Positions 21,367 to 34,027 are shown, numbered from the stretch's first letter. The stretch is DNA of 64,000 nucleotides from Muscardinus avellanarius (GCA_963383645.1 OY726569.1:31143592-31207591); one strand, 5' to 3'. Made by a program: numbers and translations. The notes: a model not told the origin generated them from the sequence alone.

Positions 21367-21383
21367 AAAACTTCTATGGAGCT

Positions 21384-21590
21384 GGATGTGGCAGTTCACA
21401 CCTATAATCCTAGTACTTGGGAGGCTGAGACAGGAGGATCCAGGTTCAAGGACAGCTTCAGCAAGTAGTGAGACTCTCAGCAACCTAGCAAGACACTGTT
21501 TCAAAATAAAAATAAAATAGGACTGGGGGTGTAGCTTGGAGGTAGAATACCACTGGGTTCAATCTCCAGCATCACACACACACACAACTC
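21384..21590 (+). mobile_element. B1-dID SINE, older copy
   Basis: GGATGTGGCAGTTCACACC head missing its first bases, AAAATAAAAATAAAATAGG linker, ID tail with GGGTTCAATCTCC and a (CA)5 end. The SINE at 21167 inserted immediately upstream of it. Confidence 0.9.
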
Positions 21591-22395
21591 TTTATGGTAC
21601 AAGGAAAATATGGTATGAAAACTCTGATAGGATTTTTCCTTGCACAGTGAGGGACCTAGAAACAACATTGTACATTTTTATGTAAATTTTTATATAAAAG
21701 AGAGATTAGTGAAAGATAACTGGGTTTGGGGGTAGGTGGTTCACAGAGATCACTTAATTTTTTAACTTCAGAGTCTTTAGAAATGGAACAATAATGTCTT
21801 GAGCATAACTCGGTTAAATCTCTAGGATGTATATGCTCAGCTCGTTGTAGCTCAGTCTTCACTCTCCATCTGAAAGAAACGAAAATAGTGTGAGATTTAG
21901 ACAGAAGCAAAGACAATTTGAGACTGAAATTAGGTATGGTTGATGGTAAGAGCTATTTTAAAAAGGAAGAGTTGACTACTAGGTAAAGAAAAAGGGGGGT
22001 GAGGGAAGGAAAAATGATAGACAAGGCTCATGATTTAGGACATATCCGAGGAAGAAAGACTCAGTGTCTTTATTTGGGGTGGGGACAAACATGTACTGGA
22101 CCTTTCACTCTTCCTGGGGTTGTGAGTCTATAGCTGTGTACTAGGAGGGTGGGGTTTTGGGTACTGCAGTTTTGATATATAAGTGGAAAATTTCCCATGA
22201 GTTTTAGTGTGGGGTCCATGATCATCTTCATAATTAATGAGATCAAATGTTGGATCTGTAAACCATCTGCAGAGTTGTAACATAACAGGAGAAAGGAAAA
22301 TAAGGATATTAGGAGGAGGTGGAGGGGAAAAAAGCACAAAAGAAGAGAGCATGCCCTCCGATACACCTTTGTGTTATAGGGAAGTGGTTCTTTAA
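21591..22395. other. Unique DNA, nothing recognised
   Basis: About 800 bases without a recognised repeat or exon. Open frames at 21656-21916 and 22070-22366 are not supported as coding. Confidence 0.5.
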
Positions 22396-22740
22396 GTTTT
22401 TCTTTTTTCTAATATGCTTTTACTGGTACACTACAGTCTCACAGTGGAAACCATTGACAGTGACGTACGTACTTGTCTACGCCACTTGGAAGTCCGCCTG
22501 CCTCCTCATTTCCTCCCTTCCCAATACAGAGTAACGAGATTGACATTGGTATTTTCACACATGTATAGTTTATAGTTTATATGTATAGTGTAAAGTTGAT
22601 GGTATTAACTCTGTTAATGAACCTCCCTCTTCCCTTCCCTTAGACCACCTCTCAAACTCTGTGTGTGATTCAGTAGATCTGAGGTGTTTGAACATTTTTG
22701 CTTCTGAAAAGCTTCTAATGTTTTTGTTGCAGCAGACCTG
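22396..22740 (-). mobile_element. 5'-truncated L1 3' end
   Basis: TTCTAATATGCTTTTACTGG at the left matches the L1 3' terminus of 33223 onwards, and CCTTCCCAATACAGAGTA and CCTCTTCCCTTCCCTTAGACC occur in the same order there. This gives the same L1 subfamily as the twin-primed copy. Confidence 0.82.
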
Positions 22741-23399
22741 GGAACAATACTTTAAGATATATTTAAATACTTTAAGATCCATTTAGAATTTACATTTTCC
22801 CTGTTTATAGGAAGAGAGTAGGAAAGTCAGACTTGAATTGTTCTCAGTTTGTTGACCAGATTAAAGGTGATTTTTAGACCATCAGGAGAGGCTTTATAGT
22901 ATAAATTGAGAGCTTTTAAGACTAAGAAGACTAAGAAGAAAGAAGATTAAGACTACGAGGAAAGATTAACCATCATTATATATATGTACACCAAGAGCCC
23001 AAGCAATCAGTAGAATGGATAGCCTGGCTGCTGTCTTGCAGGGCTGTGCATAGCAATACCTGAGACTGTGGTAGCCATAGTGCAAGGGGCTAGGAATATG
23101 GTGCCTAGTGGAATGGTCTTTCCACATTCTTCTGTATGAGCTCTCAAAAACTCCTGTCAAAATTGTAAACATTGTCTTGAACTTTTCTGGTATGGTAGAA
23201 TTAGTTATGAGTACTTTTAGCTAGCATCAAAATTAATAGTCTGGACCAACAGCAGGTTAATAAAGGCACTGATTTTCATGTCATAGCAAAAACTCTTAAG
23301 TAGGTGGCTGCTGGGGTTGGTTCCATGGTTTATATGAATAGGAGTTGCTTTCTCTATGACTTGCTTAATCTTTTCTTGTAATGACACTCATTTGTGGCC
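22741..23399. other. Unassigned DNA, possibly old L1
   Basis: No clear match until 23230, where the sequence begins to look like degraded L1 upstream of the endonuclease fragment. A direct AGACTAAGAAG motif repeats at 22916-22950. Confidence 0.35.
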
Positions 23400-23560
23400 C
23401 AGCACTAGGCCTTTCCTGGCAAACATTCCATATGCACTAGAGAAGAATATGTATTCCGCTTTTATTGGTTGAATGGTCTATAAATGTCTGTTAGTTCTAT
23501 GTGTCTTTGCTTGACAGCTAGAGAACAATCCGAGTCTTTCTGGCTGCACTTGCCTACACA
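23400..23560 (-). mobile_element. L1 endonuclease-region fragment
   Basis: ATGCACTAGAGAAGAATATG, TTGGTTGAATGGTCTATAAATG and CTGTTAGTTCTATG are hallmark text of the L1 ORF2 endonuclease region read antisense. Too short and mutated to code. Confidence 0.7.
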
Positions 23561-24649
23561 GGAGTTTGTAGGTATTGATCTGGAGCCTGGGTAGGGGGGG
23601 ATGAGATGTGAGAAATTGTGGCTCAGATGCTTTAGGCTCTTGATGTTCTTACCAAGATTTAGTAGATATTCTTGAATAGTGGCTTGCCATTTGTGATTAA
23701 ACTTTTTATAGCATTTTCAGACTTGAATAATTGTGGTGCTGTGAGAGGGTGCATGGTATTCACATGTCCACATTGGAAGTTGATCTCTTAGGTGTATTTT
23801 TTTATTCTAAGATCATCTTTCTACCTTTTTCCATTGATTTAAGTAAATTAGAGTGAAGTCAGTAAAAACAGAAATATTAGATTAAATATAGGTGAGAAAA
23901 ATCATCTTAAGACATCATCTAAATAAAGTTCTGATTATACATTTATAGTCTAAAGGCGATGTATGAATGATATCTATTACTCTTAAAATACCATTTGAAC
24001 TTTTCCTTAAAAGATTTAGGGAAAAATCAATTTTATGGTTACAAGATACTTATTAAGTACATTTGTCACTTAAATTTTGTGATAACTGGTAGGCACATAC
24101 CACTAATATTCCTTTATTTTTCTTTTTCAACAAAGGTAATTCATAATCGGTTTCATATTCTTCAACAATTATTTCATCAGCTTTTTACTTAAAATTTCCA
24201 TTAGATGTTATTGAGACACATTACCTATGAGTTTAATCAAGGCTGAATAAAAAATTTGGAGTTCAGTAATTTATTTTTGAGATCATTTTGGTACAGGTGA
24301 GTGACACAAATGGAAGTAATACACTTGAACTCTTGGGGGGAATTTAATATTTTAAGATTTATTCCAATCAATATAATGACATACTGAATCTTCTGCACAT
24401 TCTGGCTGTATGGAATTTCTCAAAGAGAATGCAGTTGTACCCAGAAGACCATGGTCAACACTAAGCATAGCTTGCATTAAATGGGTCATGGCAATAACTA
24501 GTACTAATATGACAGTTGTAATGTTCTTATGTAATATGCTCTCATCTTGTGATCTGATGTGCACTTGACTATTGATTTTGATCAGAGGGAGAATCTGCTC
24601 ATTTTTTATTGTGTGGAGAGAGCTCAAAAATTTTTTTTCTGGGTAGTCT
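23561..24649. other. Unique AT-rich DNA, nothing recognised
   Basis: About 1.1 kb without a recognised repeat, coding exon or RNA gene. Confidence 0.5.
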
Positions 24650-24965
24650 CTTTGTATCAATGGGGATTTGTTCCAGGACTATGGCTACCAAAATCCAAGG
24701 ATGAGCAAGTTCCTTATATAAAATAGCATGACATAGTGTTTGCATATAATTTGTACACATCTTATCATAGGTTTTAAGTTATAGATATTTTTACACCTAA
24801 TACTAAGTATTTTAAATCATCTCTAGATTTTTTTATACCGAATACATATCATTACTAGATACTGTTATAAAACTATTTGTTATACTGTATTGTTTAGGGA
24901 CTGATACCAAGATAATCTGCATATTCAGTATAGATGCAATATTTTTCCTTGAAATACTTGCTAAA
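24650..24965 (+). mobile_element. Tigger-like DNA transposon fossil
   Basis: GGGGATTTGTTCCAGGAC, CCAAAATCCAAGGATG, CAAGTTCCTTATATAAAAT, TTTGCATATAAT and TTATACTGTATTGTTTAGGG appear in the order of a Tigger/TcMar-type non-coding fossil. No transposase is present. The exact family is not assigned. Confidence 0.7.
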
Positions 24966-25584
24966 TTTGATTAAATTGGAAATGCAGAATCTGCTGAAAT
25001 GGAGGACTCACACTGCCAAAGGCCAAGGTGGTGTCCTGCGTGCCACACACACTCCACTGGCCAGTATGTATGTCCTCTTGACTCCTGCCTTCATAAGACT
25101 TGTCCCGTTCACTGTGCTTCCGCACTTGGGAGAGCTAGACTGGAGAGTGTATAGGCAGCTGTTGGCCACTGCATAAAGATTAAAGATGACGGGTTAATGG
25201 CTCGGATGTGCCACACACCTTTTCCAACAGGTGCAGAGTTTCTGATGAAGTAACACTAGATATCGACTGCTTCTTTTTACTCTTACTTTTGCAGCTTTCA
25301 CGTCTACACTGAGTTGTAAAGAAAGCTGACTTCTCTGCATGTGTTCACATCATTGGTCCAAATCTCTGATAACTATTAATAGGAACAACTGTTGAAGTTT
25401 ATTAACCTTTCCTGAGAAAAGTGCCGGCATTCTGCCCCTCTGTGACCACAGTCTATTTTTCTGCAGCTGTTAAATTTGCTGGTTGTTTCATGTAATTTTC
25501 TGTTAGAGATATCACTGCTGTCATTCTTTGATGTCTAGAGGGTTGTCTCATTAGTGTTTGCACATATTAAATTTTTTATCTGAC
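24966..25584. other. Unique DNA, nothing recognised
   Basis: An 80-residue frame at 24934-25176 overlaps the transposon fossil and shows no domain. No repeat identified in the rest. Confidence 0.45.
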
Positions 25585-25975
25585 TTTGTTCAGGTTTCTA
25601 TAACAAAATACTACAGACTGTACGCGTTAAACAAAGACCCTTATTTCTGCCTTTCCTGTGGCTGGGACATCCAAGAGCAGGCTGCTGTCAGATTTAGTTC
25701 TTGGTGAGGTACCTGTCTTCTTGCTTTATCTTCACATAGTAATAGGAAGCTCTGGTGTCTTTGTCTTTTAATTGGGGAACTAATGCTACCAGTGACTCAT
25801 CCCTCCAGTCTTCATCTGAGCCTCCTTACCCCATTCCTGCTTGTCTCCTGTTATTCCATGTCTGTTGTCCAAACTTAAAGGTTTCCATTTTCTAGTTCCA
25901 TGCCACTGGAGTTAGAACTTGAACATATGAATTTTAGAAGGAACACACGTTTAGTCCATAATTCATAAAATGATA
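25585..25975 (-). mobile_element. Solitary MaLR/MLT-type LTR, decayed
   Basis: TTTCTATAACAAAATACTACAGACTG at the left, GGGACATCCAAGAGCAGG in the middle, and GAACATATGAATTTTAGAAGG and TTTAGTCCATAATTC at the right follow MaLR/MLT LTR order on the minus strand. Confidence 0.65.
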
Positions 25976-26228
25976 GGCAGATAATTTCAATTTTAATTAA
26001 ATATGAGAGATTTGGAATAGTCAGGTCTCATGTCTTTGTGTTGGGCAGCCCAGACACCTTATTATTTCTGGACCTGAGTGTACACTCAGATCTTCTCCAA
26101 AGAATAAGCTGGGGCAATCTTTATTTCTTCTCTTGCTTAAGGAACATTGATCATGGCATCTGTCATTATTAAAGTTTTCTTTCATATATCGGCCAAGAGG
26201 TAAATCAGGCGATTGTTTAAATAAAATC

Positions 26229-26445
26229 TCTGAGCCGGGCATGGTGGCACATACTTGTAATCCCAGCGCTTGGGAGGCTGAGACAGGAGGATTGCACAGG
26301 TTCGAAGCCAGCCTCAGCTACTTAGTGAGGCTCTCAGCAACTTAGTGAGACCCTGTTTCCAAATAAAGTATAAAATAGGTCTGGGAATATAGTCCGGAGG
26401 GAGAAAAGGCCCCTGGGTTCCACCTCCAGTACCACAAAAGATAAA
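26229..26445 (+). mobile_element. B1-dID SINE, intermediate subfamily
   Basis: GAGCCGGGCATGGTGGCAC, B box GGTTCGAAGCC, the longer GCCTCAGCTACTTAGTGAGGC core and the GGGTTCCACCTCC end. Flanks AAATAAAATCTCTG and AAATAAAATTTCTG are a probable target duplication. Confidence 0.93.
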
Positions 26446-26603
26446 GGAATGAATGAATAAATAAAAATAAAATTTCTGGAACTCTATGTGACTGTCTTGG
26501 AGTATACTGTTCACTACATATTTTTGTGAAGTTATAAACAAGAGTGAATGCATTGTATATAATAATAAAGGTTATTCCTGCTTTGAAAGCTCAGAGGTTG
26601 CTT

Positions 26604-26779
26604 TTTTTTTTTTTGGTGGTACTGGGGTTCCTGGAAGCCCTTCTACCTCTGGGCCACACTCACAAACCTATTTTTGGAAACAGGGTCTCTTAAGCCAGCA
26701 CGGCTGGCTTCGAACCTGTGATCCTCCTGTCTCTGCCTCCCAAGTGCGGGGATTACAAGCGTGTGCCACCACGCCTGGC
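26604..26779 (-). mobile_element. Young B1-dID SINE with 13-bp target duplication
   Basis: GGTTCCTGGAAGCCCTTCTACC tail text, core GCCAGC-ACG-GCTGGC, B1 end CACCACGCCTGGC. TCAGAGGTTGCTT flanks it at 26591-26603 and 26780-26792. Confidence 0.95.
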
Positions 26780-26792
26780 TCAGAGGTTGCTT

Positions 26793-27290
26793 ATAACTAG
26801 GAGAGTTAAGGAAAGTTTCTTACAGAAGCTTTAAGTTGCACCTTCAGTAATCAGCAAGAGTTTGACAGGATGAAATGCAACAAAAGGGATTTTAGAGGGA
26901 AAAATAATAACAAAAAATCAGGAATAGATGAAGTATGGAGTTGGAGAAGAAAGTGTGTGTTCAGTTGAATTCAGAATATCAATGAACTGGTACTTCAACA
27001 TGAGAAGTAATTGGAAGATTTGAGGGGGAGAATGTAATTAATATGGGGGACTTAAAAAACTCTTCAGATTTTGTTTCTTAGCTCATGACCTCCTATTTTC
27101 TCCCTTCCAGAGCTTTGATTTCTTGGAACTTCAAATTCCTTTCTGCTTGGTTACTGCTACATTACTTGGGGTTATGTTGGTAACAGAATCCAGGTTATCT
27201 GGCTCAGTACAAATCCTTGAGCCAGGATGTAGCGCGGGTGTACTCATGCGTTTTCCATGATTATGTTTTAAGCTGTGTTTATTCATTTAG
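26793..27290. other. Unique DNA, nothing recognised
   Basis: Some 500 bases; no repeat or exon identified. Confidence 0.45.
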
Positions 27291-27364
27291 TTGGCTGAAT
27301 ATTGAACCCAGGAGCTTATGCACTCTATGTAAGCACTCTACCACTGGGCTACATCCCTAGCCCC
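27291..27364 (-). mobile_element. ID-type SINE monomer
   Basis: The reverse complement reads GGGGCTAGGGATGTAGCCCAG, then GTGCTTACATAGAGTGC and CTGGGTTCAATA: a tRNA-Ala-related ID without a B1 head. Confidence 0.8.
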
Positions 27365-27389
27365 ATAAACTTTATTTAAAGGGAACATG

Positions 27390-28330
27390 ATTCATGTACT
27401 TTTATGTACTTTGACTCTTTCACTCAGTGCTAAATTTGAAATTTCCTTATGTCTAGTTGTTGCTCTATTTTATTTTCATTGCTTTATAACTACTTGGTAG
27501 GAAAATACCACACTTTAATCTTTCTGTTTCTACTTTTGGCTTTTGAAAAGTCTGCAATTAATATTTATAAATATGTCTTCTTATACATGTGTAAGTTTCT
27601 TAATGATCTGTTGTCAGGGGTGTAATTATTGGATCACGGAGATGTAGGTGCCAAATTCCTTTTTCTAACTAGCTGCAAGTTAGTAACTAATCAGCCTGCC
27701 AAACTGGTTGATATGAACTTATATTTTGCTATGGCTGCATTTTGTATTTCTTCTGATCACCAATAAGTGTCAGCATCTTTGTTTTGGATAGGGACCCATC
27801 AATGAGAAAGATGTTTATGATTTTTTTCATCATTATATTGGTAGAATTTCTGAGTAGTCTATCACTTTTTTCCCTTTATATGTTTTGAACTTTTTTAGAT
27901 GTGAATATAAAATTGTTGTAAATGCTGGTGATGGAAAGCTTTAGTCACTATCTTCAATCATTATAATTTTTCTCTTTTTTTCTCGATATTGCCTTAGTAG
28001 CTTTGTCTTGCTAGTACTTACCTTTTTCTATTTGACTCAAATTTTCTGCATCTTCATATTTTAGGTTGTATATCTCTGTATATTTAGATGCATGTGCTTG
28101 TGTACACAATATGTATGTCTTATACCCATCTCTAATTTTTGTCTTCATTTCTGTGTTTAATTGGTTGACATTTAATATATTTGAATTTCTTGGGCTATGT
28201 ATTTTCTACTTTTATTATTTTTAAATTTTTTATCAACTCATTTTTCTCTCCACTAGCTTATAACTTATACGATCTATTTCTATTTTACTGTTTTCTGCAC
28301 ACATTACAACATGTATATTTAATTTTATAA
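27390..28330 (-). mobile_element. Old L1 fragments (3' region, then ORF2 5' region)
   Basis: 27420-27890 resembles the antisense 3' region of L1M elements (AATTATTGGATCACGG, CAAACTGGTTGATATG, TTCTTCTGATCACCAATAAG). 28140-28260 resembles the antisense endonuclease region (TTAATTGGTTGACATTTAATAT). Strongly decayed; the boundaries and continuity are guesses. Confidence 0.5.
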
Positions 28331-28737
28331 AACACAATTGCAATTCAAGGTCTAAAACACTAATTCATTGAATAGAAGTAATAGGTTCTAGTGATCTATA
28401 GCACAATGAGGTGTCTATTGTATTTTATGAATCAATAAAAAAGAAGAGCTTGAATGCTCCAAACTCAAAGTAATAATAAAAGAATGAAAATACTACCTTA
28501 TTTTTTTACCAATATGTATAATATACATGTATTAACATATCCCACTCTACTGAATAAGTAAAATTGTTAATCAAATTTAAAAAATATTTGAGAGGGAAAT
28601 CTTAACTGCTTTGATTTGATCATACATATTTTATATGTTTATCAAATAATCAAACCACAACTTATATAAGCTTATATAATTAAACCACTAAATTTATTTC
28701 CTCTCAATTATGTGCTTTGTTAAATAATTAAATTCTT
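28331..28737. other. AT-rich unassigned DNA
   Basis: No repeat or gene recognised. Confidence 0.4.
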
Positions 28738-28870
28738 TCAAAAATGTTTTATTGGTGCATTGTAAATATACATAATAGTGGAATTTGTCACACATTTTTA
28801 TATGCACCTAATGTTATTTGGCCAATGTAATTGCCCAGTACCTTCCCTTTCTCATATTTAAAAATTCTAG
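28738..28870 (-). mobile_element. Short L1 3' end
   Basis: TTTTATTGGTGCATTGTAAATA then CATAATAGTGGAATTTG and TTGGCCAATGTAATTGCC: the squirrel-type L1 3' terminus, truncated after about 130 bases. Confidence 0.82.
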
Positions 28871-29420
28871 AAGGCTTTATTCATAGTACTTTTTACAATG
28901 CGTATCAAGATATGACTTCATATTCTAAACTCACCTTGTATTTACATTCTTTATGTGGGATATTTCTCAGAAGTACACCTCCTTTAGATGTCTTAATTTA
29001 CTATAGTGGTTAATTTTATGTATGAACATAACTGGGTTAAGAAGTGCTCAGTAGCTGGTGAAACAGTATTCAGGGTCTGTCTGTGAGGGCATTTCTGGAC
29101 AAGGCTGGCATTTGAATCAGTAGGCTGAGTAAAGAAGAGCTTCCCTCACCAGTGTAGATGGGCATCATCTACTTAGTTGAGACCATAAATAGAATGAAAA
29201 GGCAGAGAAAGAAGGTAAATTATTCAGCCTTCTTCTCTCTAAGCTGGGACATCCGCTTCTGCTTTAGACATCAGAGGTCCTGGTATTCAGGCCTTGGGCC
29301 TCAGTAATTACAATTCAGTTGTACACTTAGGTCTCCAGCTTGCAGATGGCAGGTCATGAGACTTGTCATCCTCCATAATTGTTTGAACTAATTTCAATAC
29401 TAAATCTCCCTTCCATATAC
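28871..29420. other. Unassigned DNA
   Basis: 29030-29300 has CTGGTATTCAGGCC and GCTGGGACATCCGC, which might derive from an old repeat; no confident assignment. Confidence 0.4.
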
Positions 29421-29421
29421 A

Positions 29422-29473
<52 letters not shown>

Positions 29474-29536
29474 CATATATATATATATACACACACACAC
29501 ATACATACACACATGTGTATTCATATATTATATATA

Positions 29537-29580
<44 letters not shown>
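29421..29580. repeat. Compound (CA)n/(TA)n microsatellite
   Basis: (CA)23 at 29421-29467, a mixed TATATACACACA stretch, and (TA)n from 29541 to 29580. This is dinucleotide expansion of a kind prone to length polymorphism and cruciform extrusion. Confidence 0.95.
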
Positions 29581-29582
<2 letters not shown>

Positions 29583-29609
29583 AGGTTGTAGAGGCAAACT
29601 CATTTTTTT

Positions 29610-30520
29610 TCTCTCAAATTATACTTAATCTGTCTTCAGATTTGAAGGATTTTGTCACTGGCTACAAGATTCTAGATTGGTAATTTTGTTTCCTATCACA
29701 CTTGAATAAGTCTTATTTCTAAACTTTTATTGTGGTATGAATAAAGCCACAATGATCTGTCTTAACTCTGTGTCTGATTGTAAGATTTGATTTTTGATGT
29801 CCTATAGTTTCCAAAAATAGTGTATCTAATTGTGGAAATATCTCCATTTGTACCTGCATGTATTTATTTGTATTTATTCTTTATCATTCTCAATATTTGT
29901 TGGGATTTCTAGATCTGATGTTTGGAGACTTAAAAATCATAGGCTATGAGCATTATCTGTTTTAATATTTTTTTTAATATAACTTATTTTTCTGGAACTT
30001 CCATTAGGCATATTAGATTTTATTTTTAAGATACATTTTTATTGGTGCATTGTAATTTCACTAAACTATGTTAAATTTGTTGATCTTTTCTCTATTTCCT
30101 TAATTTATCTCTGTCTTCATTCTTTGTATTTCATGCCCTGTCTGAATACTTTTTATTAATCTCTTATTTTTCTGTGTCTAGTTTTTAATGTAGCTCTTGA
30201 CTTTTTAATTTTATTTTTAGAAATTCTATCACTTCATGTATTTTATCATTTTTATAATTTTGTTGATTATATTTTATACTATTCCTTTTATTTTTTTTAA
30301 CAGTTATTAAATATCCTGTGAGGAATATTAGTGTTTTCATAATTTCAGAGTCTCAAATTCTTTGCAGGTCTGATGCTAAGCTTGGTTACTTTTTATTGTT
30401 CTCAGCTATAGTGTTTCTTTGTGTGTTGTGATTCTTGACTGAATTTGCTAACATACGTTTGAATTCTTTCCATGGGATTTTTTTGAGGTTTTTTTTTTAG
30501 AGCCAATTTGTATTTTCACC
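29610..30520 (-). mobile_element. Old L1 fragments, strongly decayed
   Basis: ACAAGATTCTAGATTGG (29660) resembles antisense ORF1, AATTTGTTGATCTTTTCTC (30074) resembles antisense ORF2, and a short TTTTTATTGGTGCATTGTA at 30036-30054 is an L1 3' end. Probably several pieces; boundaries unclear. Confidence 0.45.
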
Positions 30521-33209
30521 AGTTTTCTTATGTCATCAATGTCCAATGTAGAATCACTGAATTTCTCAATTTAGTTTTATGGGTCACACAGATTATATTG
30601 TTTTGGTTTGCAAACCTGTATGATGTCTGGATTGTGGTTATAAGTTCTCAGGGGAACCTTTTGTCCCCTCCATTTTTCCAGTGCCAAGGTTGAGACTACT
30701 ATTCTTAGGCCTGGGCTATTTATTTATTTATTTAGATCCTTACACTGGAGTTTCAGTAGAACAAAGGAGAATTTCCTATAGGATTATTTGCTTTATACTT
30801 GCTCTAGGCCTTGCCTTTATCTTAAATTTATACAGACTTCAAAGCAAAAGAAGGGCTCCAGAGTTTGGCAAGAAATATAAAGAATCATGCAACTTCTTTC
30901 TAAAAATTGGCCCCTTATATTTTTAGATGACACTAAACCAAACAAATCTGGAGATATTATTTATTTTAAATTACTAAATAATTTGAGTTAGTGGAATATT
31001 TTCAAGAAACTTAGACTTTTATTCTTTCTCCTCACCTACTTAGGGAGAAAATCACTCTAAAAGGTAATGTGATATTTTTTTCTTTTTTCCTGATGCATAG
31101 TTTTGAATAGTTCCTACAAATCTCCAAGGATCATCATTATTCACAAAATTATCTGAGAAAATTGTTAATGAGTATAGAAGGAATCAGGGTAATTTAATTC
31201 CATTAAATACTTTAGTGGAATTGGACTAAATATATTTTTCTAATACCTAATATTGAAAGGTGATTATAGACTAAATATTTGATAAGTTTGGGGGTTGATT
31301 TTTCTTGCCCTGGAAATACAGGATTTTTTGAAGTGTCATTTACATAAGTATATCTTGGAATTACCATCAATGTTAAATCTTACTGTGCCTTCCATTTCTA
31401 GGGTTGAAAAACAAGTGGAAAAATTCATATGTGTTCTGAAAGAATTGAGTGATTGTGAAGAGCTGAGTTATTTAGAGATAGTGTCACTATCACCTTGTCA
31501 CGCAATATTTTGTTAAAGACCTATTTTTAAATCCACTTCTACCTATTAACTTTAAAAAAATATTTTCTTTGCTTTTAAGAAAGGGCAGAGTTTCTCTGTG
31601 CTTTAGGAATCATTCAAATGATTGAGATGATATTTTCACTAATACTTAAAATGACAACTCACTGCATCTTTTCACCAGAGTAAGAGACAATTATGAAAAT
31701 AATCTCATCTTGTTTTTAGTGATACCCATTAAGTCAGGATTACAGTAATAGGAAGGCAGTGCTTGCTGTACGAATGCCATTGATTAAAGGTGAGAACAAT
31801 CTGTAAGATACAGACTTGCTGGCAACAATGCCAAGCAAACCAAACTTTCCATCTTAGTAAGAGTTGGAATGAGGCAGGATTCTGCTGTTGGTACTTTCTC
31901 TGTACTCCTAGACTTGCTGGCTTGTTGGCATGCAGTTAGATACATGTGTTGATTTAACCAGTTTTGAAAAAAATGCTTTTCAATTGTAAAATAAAACCAT
32001 TGTGGCCCAAAATTATTATATAATCTAAACTGTTCATCTCCTTAAATGTGAATATGGAAAAGATACATAATTTATTAACTGTGTAGCTCAATATTAGAAT
32101 TCCATTTCAAATTTAATGAAATAACCATGACCTGTATAGATCCTAGTTAATTTTTCCCCCAGATAACCCATAGTTAATGAATAGATTCTGACCAAGAAAG
32201 CATTAATGTTTCCCTCAGTTGAGTAGGTTTTAGACAGGTTTCTTCTTGACTCCAGGTCACTGACCTCCTTTTCCTTGGATCATTTATTTTAGAAAACTTA
32301 CGAATTCTTCCTCTACTCCTCTATATTGTAGCTTTTTAAAATGGCTTCTTAACAATTTTAGAACCCAGGAAAGATTCACATAATTCAAACCATCCAAGAT
32401 ATAGACTTCTGTGATCCCATAACTTAGTCTCAACTCATGTTGTAAATTTTATTTTCCAAATATTTTCTAGATTTTCTGAACAGTGTTCACAACATGTTTT
32501 TTCTAAAATTATGAGCTTGTATTTCTGCTTCATTCAAGATTCCTCTTTCCTATATTAACCTATCAAAATTCTACCTGTGGTTAGGACCCAGAAGTATATC
32601 ATAATTGCTTTTTAAACACCTTTCTGTCCTTTGTAATTTTAAACACAATATGTTTATTACAATTTGATTTGTATTATGGGTATTCTGGTATATGTAGTAT
32701 ACCTTCTGTTATTCTTTAAATCTTTGAAGATGGAGTTGTGTCTAATAAACCTTTGTGTCTTTTCAGTGACTTAATATCACTCTTACATTCAGTAGAAAAT
32801 ATATGTCAGGTAACTGAGCTAAAAACACATTAGTGAGTACAAAATAGTGTTCTCAATCCCTTCTCCATCCCAGGCAAAGTTGCAATGTAAGTAAGCAGTA
32901 TCTTTAACAGCACGCCCCGGAGGCCACTCTTCAATTATATGTGTGAGTTCTCAGGGAGATCAGAACTGCTGATTCTTGCTAACCAGAGTTATAGACATAA
33001 TCAATCGAATCACATTCCTAGTTCAGGAAAACATGACTAAAGCTAGAGTATAGCAGAAAATGCCTTGGTTGAAAAGACACCACCTTCGTTTCTATCTCAA
33101 GTCGGCCCTTGTATGGCTTAAACAGGGAAGTAGAATCAAAATTTGTTTGAGGTAACAAATCTGAAATTTTCAATTTTTTCAACTCATGGATAGTAAATAA
33201 AATTGGGAC
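30521..33209. other. Unique AT-rich DNA, 2.7 kb
   Basis: The longest uninterrupted stretch in the left half with no recognised transposable element. Frames at 30681-30926 and 31295-31516 carry no identifiable domain. This could include conserved non-coding sequence, but nothing in the text proves it. Confidence 0.5.
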
Positions 33210-33222
33210 ATTCATTTTTATT

Positions 33223-33780
33223 TTTTAATATGCTTTTATTGGTGCATTATAGTCTGACAGTCTGACATCAGAATGTAAATCTTATGTCCATGACAGTGAC
33301 ATACATGCACTTAGCACTTGGTTCCCCCATCCCCTACTTCTCTTTTCCCAATACAGAGTACTAAGTATTTTTAGTCTTTGAAACAGGGTCTCACTGAGTT
33401 GCAAAGGTTCTCCCTAAGTAGCTGAGGCTGTTCATAACCGTAATCCTCCAGTCTCCACATCCCGAATCCTGGGATTACAAGCATGTGCCACCAGGCCTGG
33501 CCTGACTTTGGTATTTTGACTTATGTACTAATTGTAGATACTAGAAATTCTATTTAAGAACCTCTATTTTCCTCCTCTTCCCTTAAACCACCTCCTTGGC
33601 TCTACTGAGGTTTTTCCTGTAGTATCTAAAGTCTCTCTGGTATCCTAATTACTCCTTAGCTTGTGTATATTAGAGAAAACACATGACCCTTCACTTTCTG
33701 TGAGTGGCTAATCTCACTTAACATAATAATTTCGTTCTTTATTGCTGAGTAGAATTCCATTGTGTGTATTACTCATAGGC
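33223..33780 (-). other. 3' segment of the twin-primed L1
   Basis: Contains TATGCTTTTATTGGTGCATTA at the 3' end, CTTTTCCCAATACAGAGTA, and TTGCTGAGTAGAATTCCATTG at its 5' limit near the junction. It is interrupted by the SINE at 33368-33507. Confidence 0.9.
33368..33507 (-). mobile_element. B1-headed SINE lacking the ID tail
   Basis: GAAACAGGGTCTCACTGAG to GTGCCACCAGGCCTGGC is the B1 half of a B1-dID, read antisense. The ID half is absent, so it was truncated at the 3' side or is a B1 monomer. It splits the L1 3'UTR; compare the uninterrupted text at 22510-22545. Confidence 0.85.
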
Positions 33781-33792
33781 CCAACACTCCAA

Positions 33793-34027
33793 TATTTTAG
33801 TTATTTATTTAGTTATTTATTTTTTGCGATACTGGGGATGGAACCCAGGGGCATTATACCTCTGAGCTACACCCCCAAGCCCTATTTTTTAGTCTTTTTA
33901 TTTTTTGAAACAGGGCCTCCTGAGTTGCGAAGGGCCTTGCTAAGTAGCTGAGACTGTTTGCAAATCACAATCCTCTAGACTTGTCTCTGGAATGCTGGGA
34001 TTACAAACGTGTGCCACCGTTCCTGGC
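33793..34027 (-). mobile_element. B1-dID SINE at the L1 inversion junction
   Basis: Antisense ID end (GATACTGGGGATGGAACCC), GAGCTACACCCCCAAGCCC, linker TTTTTTAGTCTTTTTATTTTTT, and B1 head ending GTGCCACCGTTCCTGGC. CCAACACTCCAA occurs at 33781-33792 and again at 34028-34039, giving a 12-base target duplication. Confidence 0.93.

Noticed and set aside
4166..27364. tRNA genes at 4166-4241 and 27291-27364
   Set aside because: A and B box text is present, but there is no cloverleaf, acceptor pairing or anticodon arm; these are ID-type SINEs.
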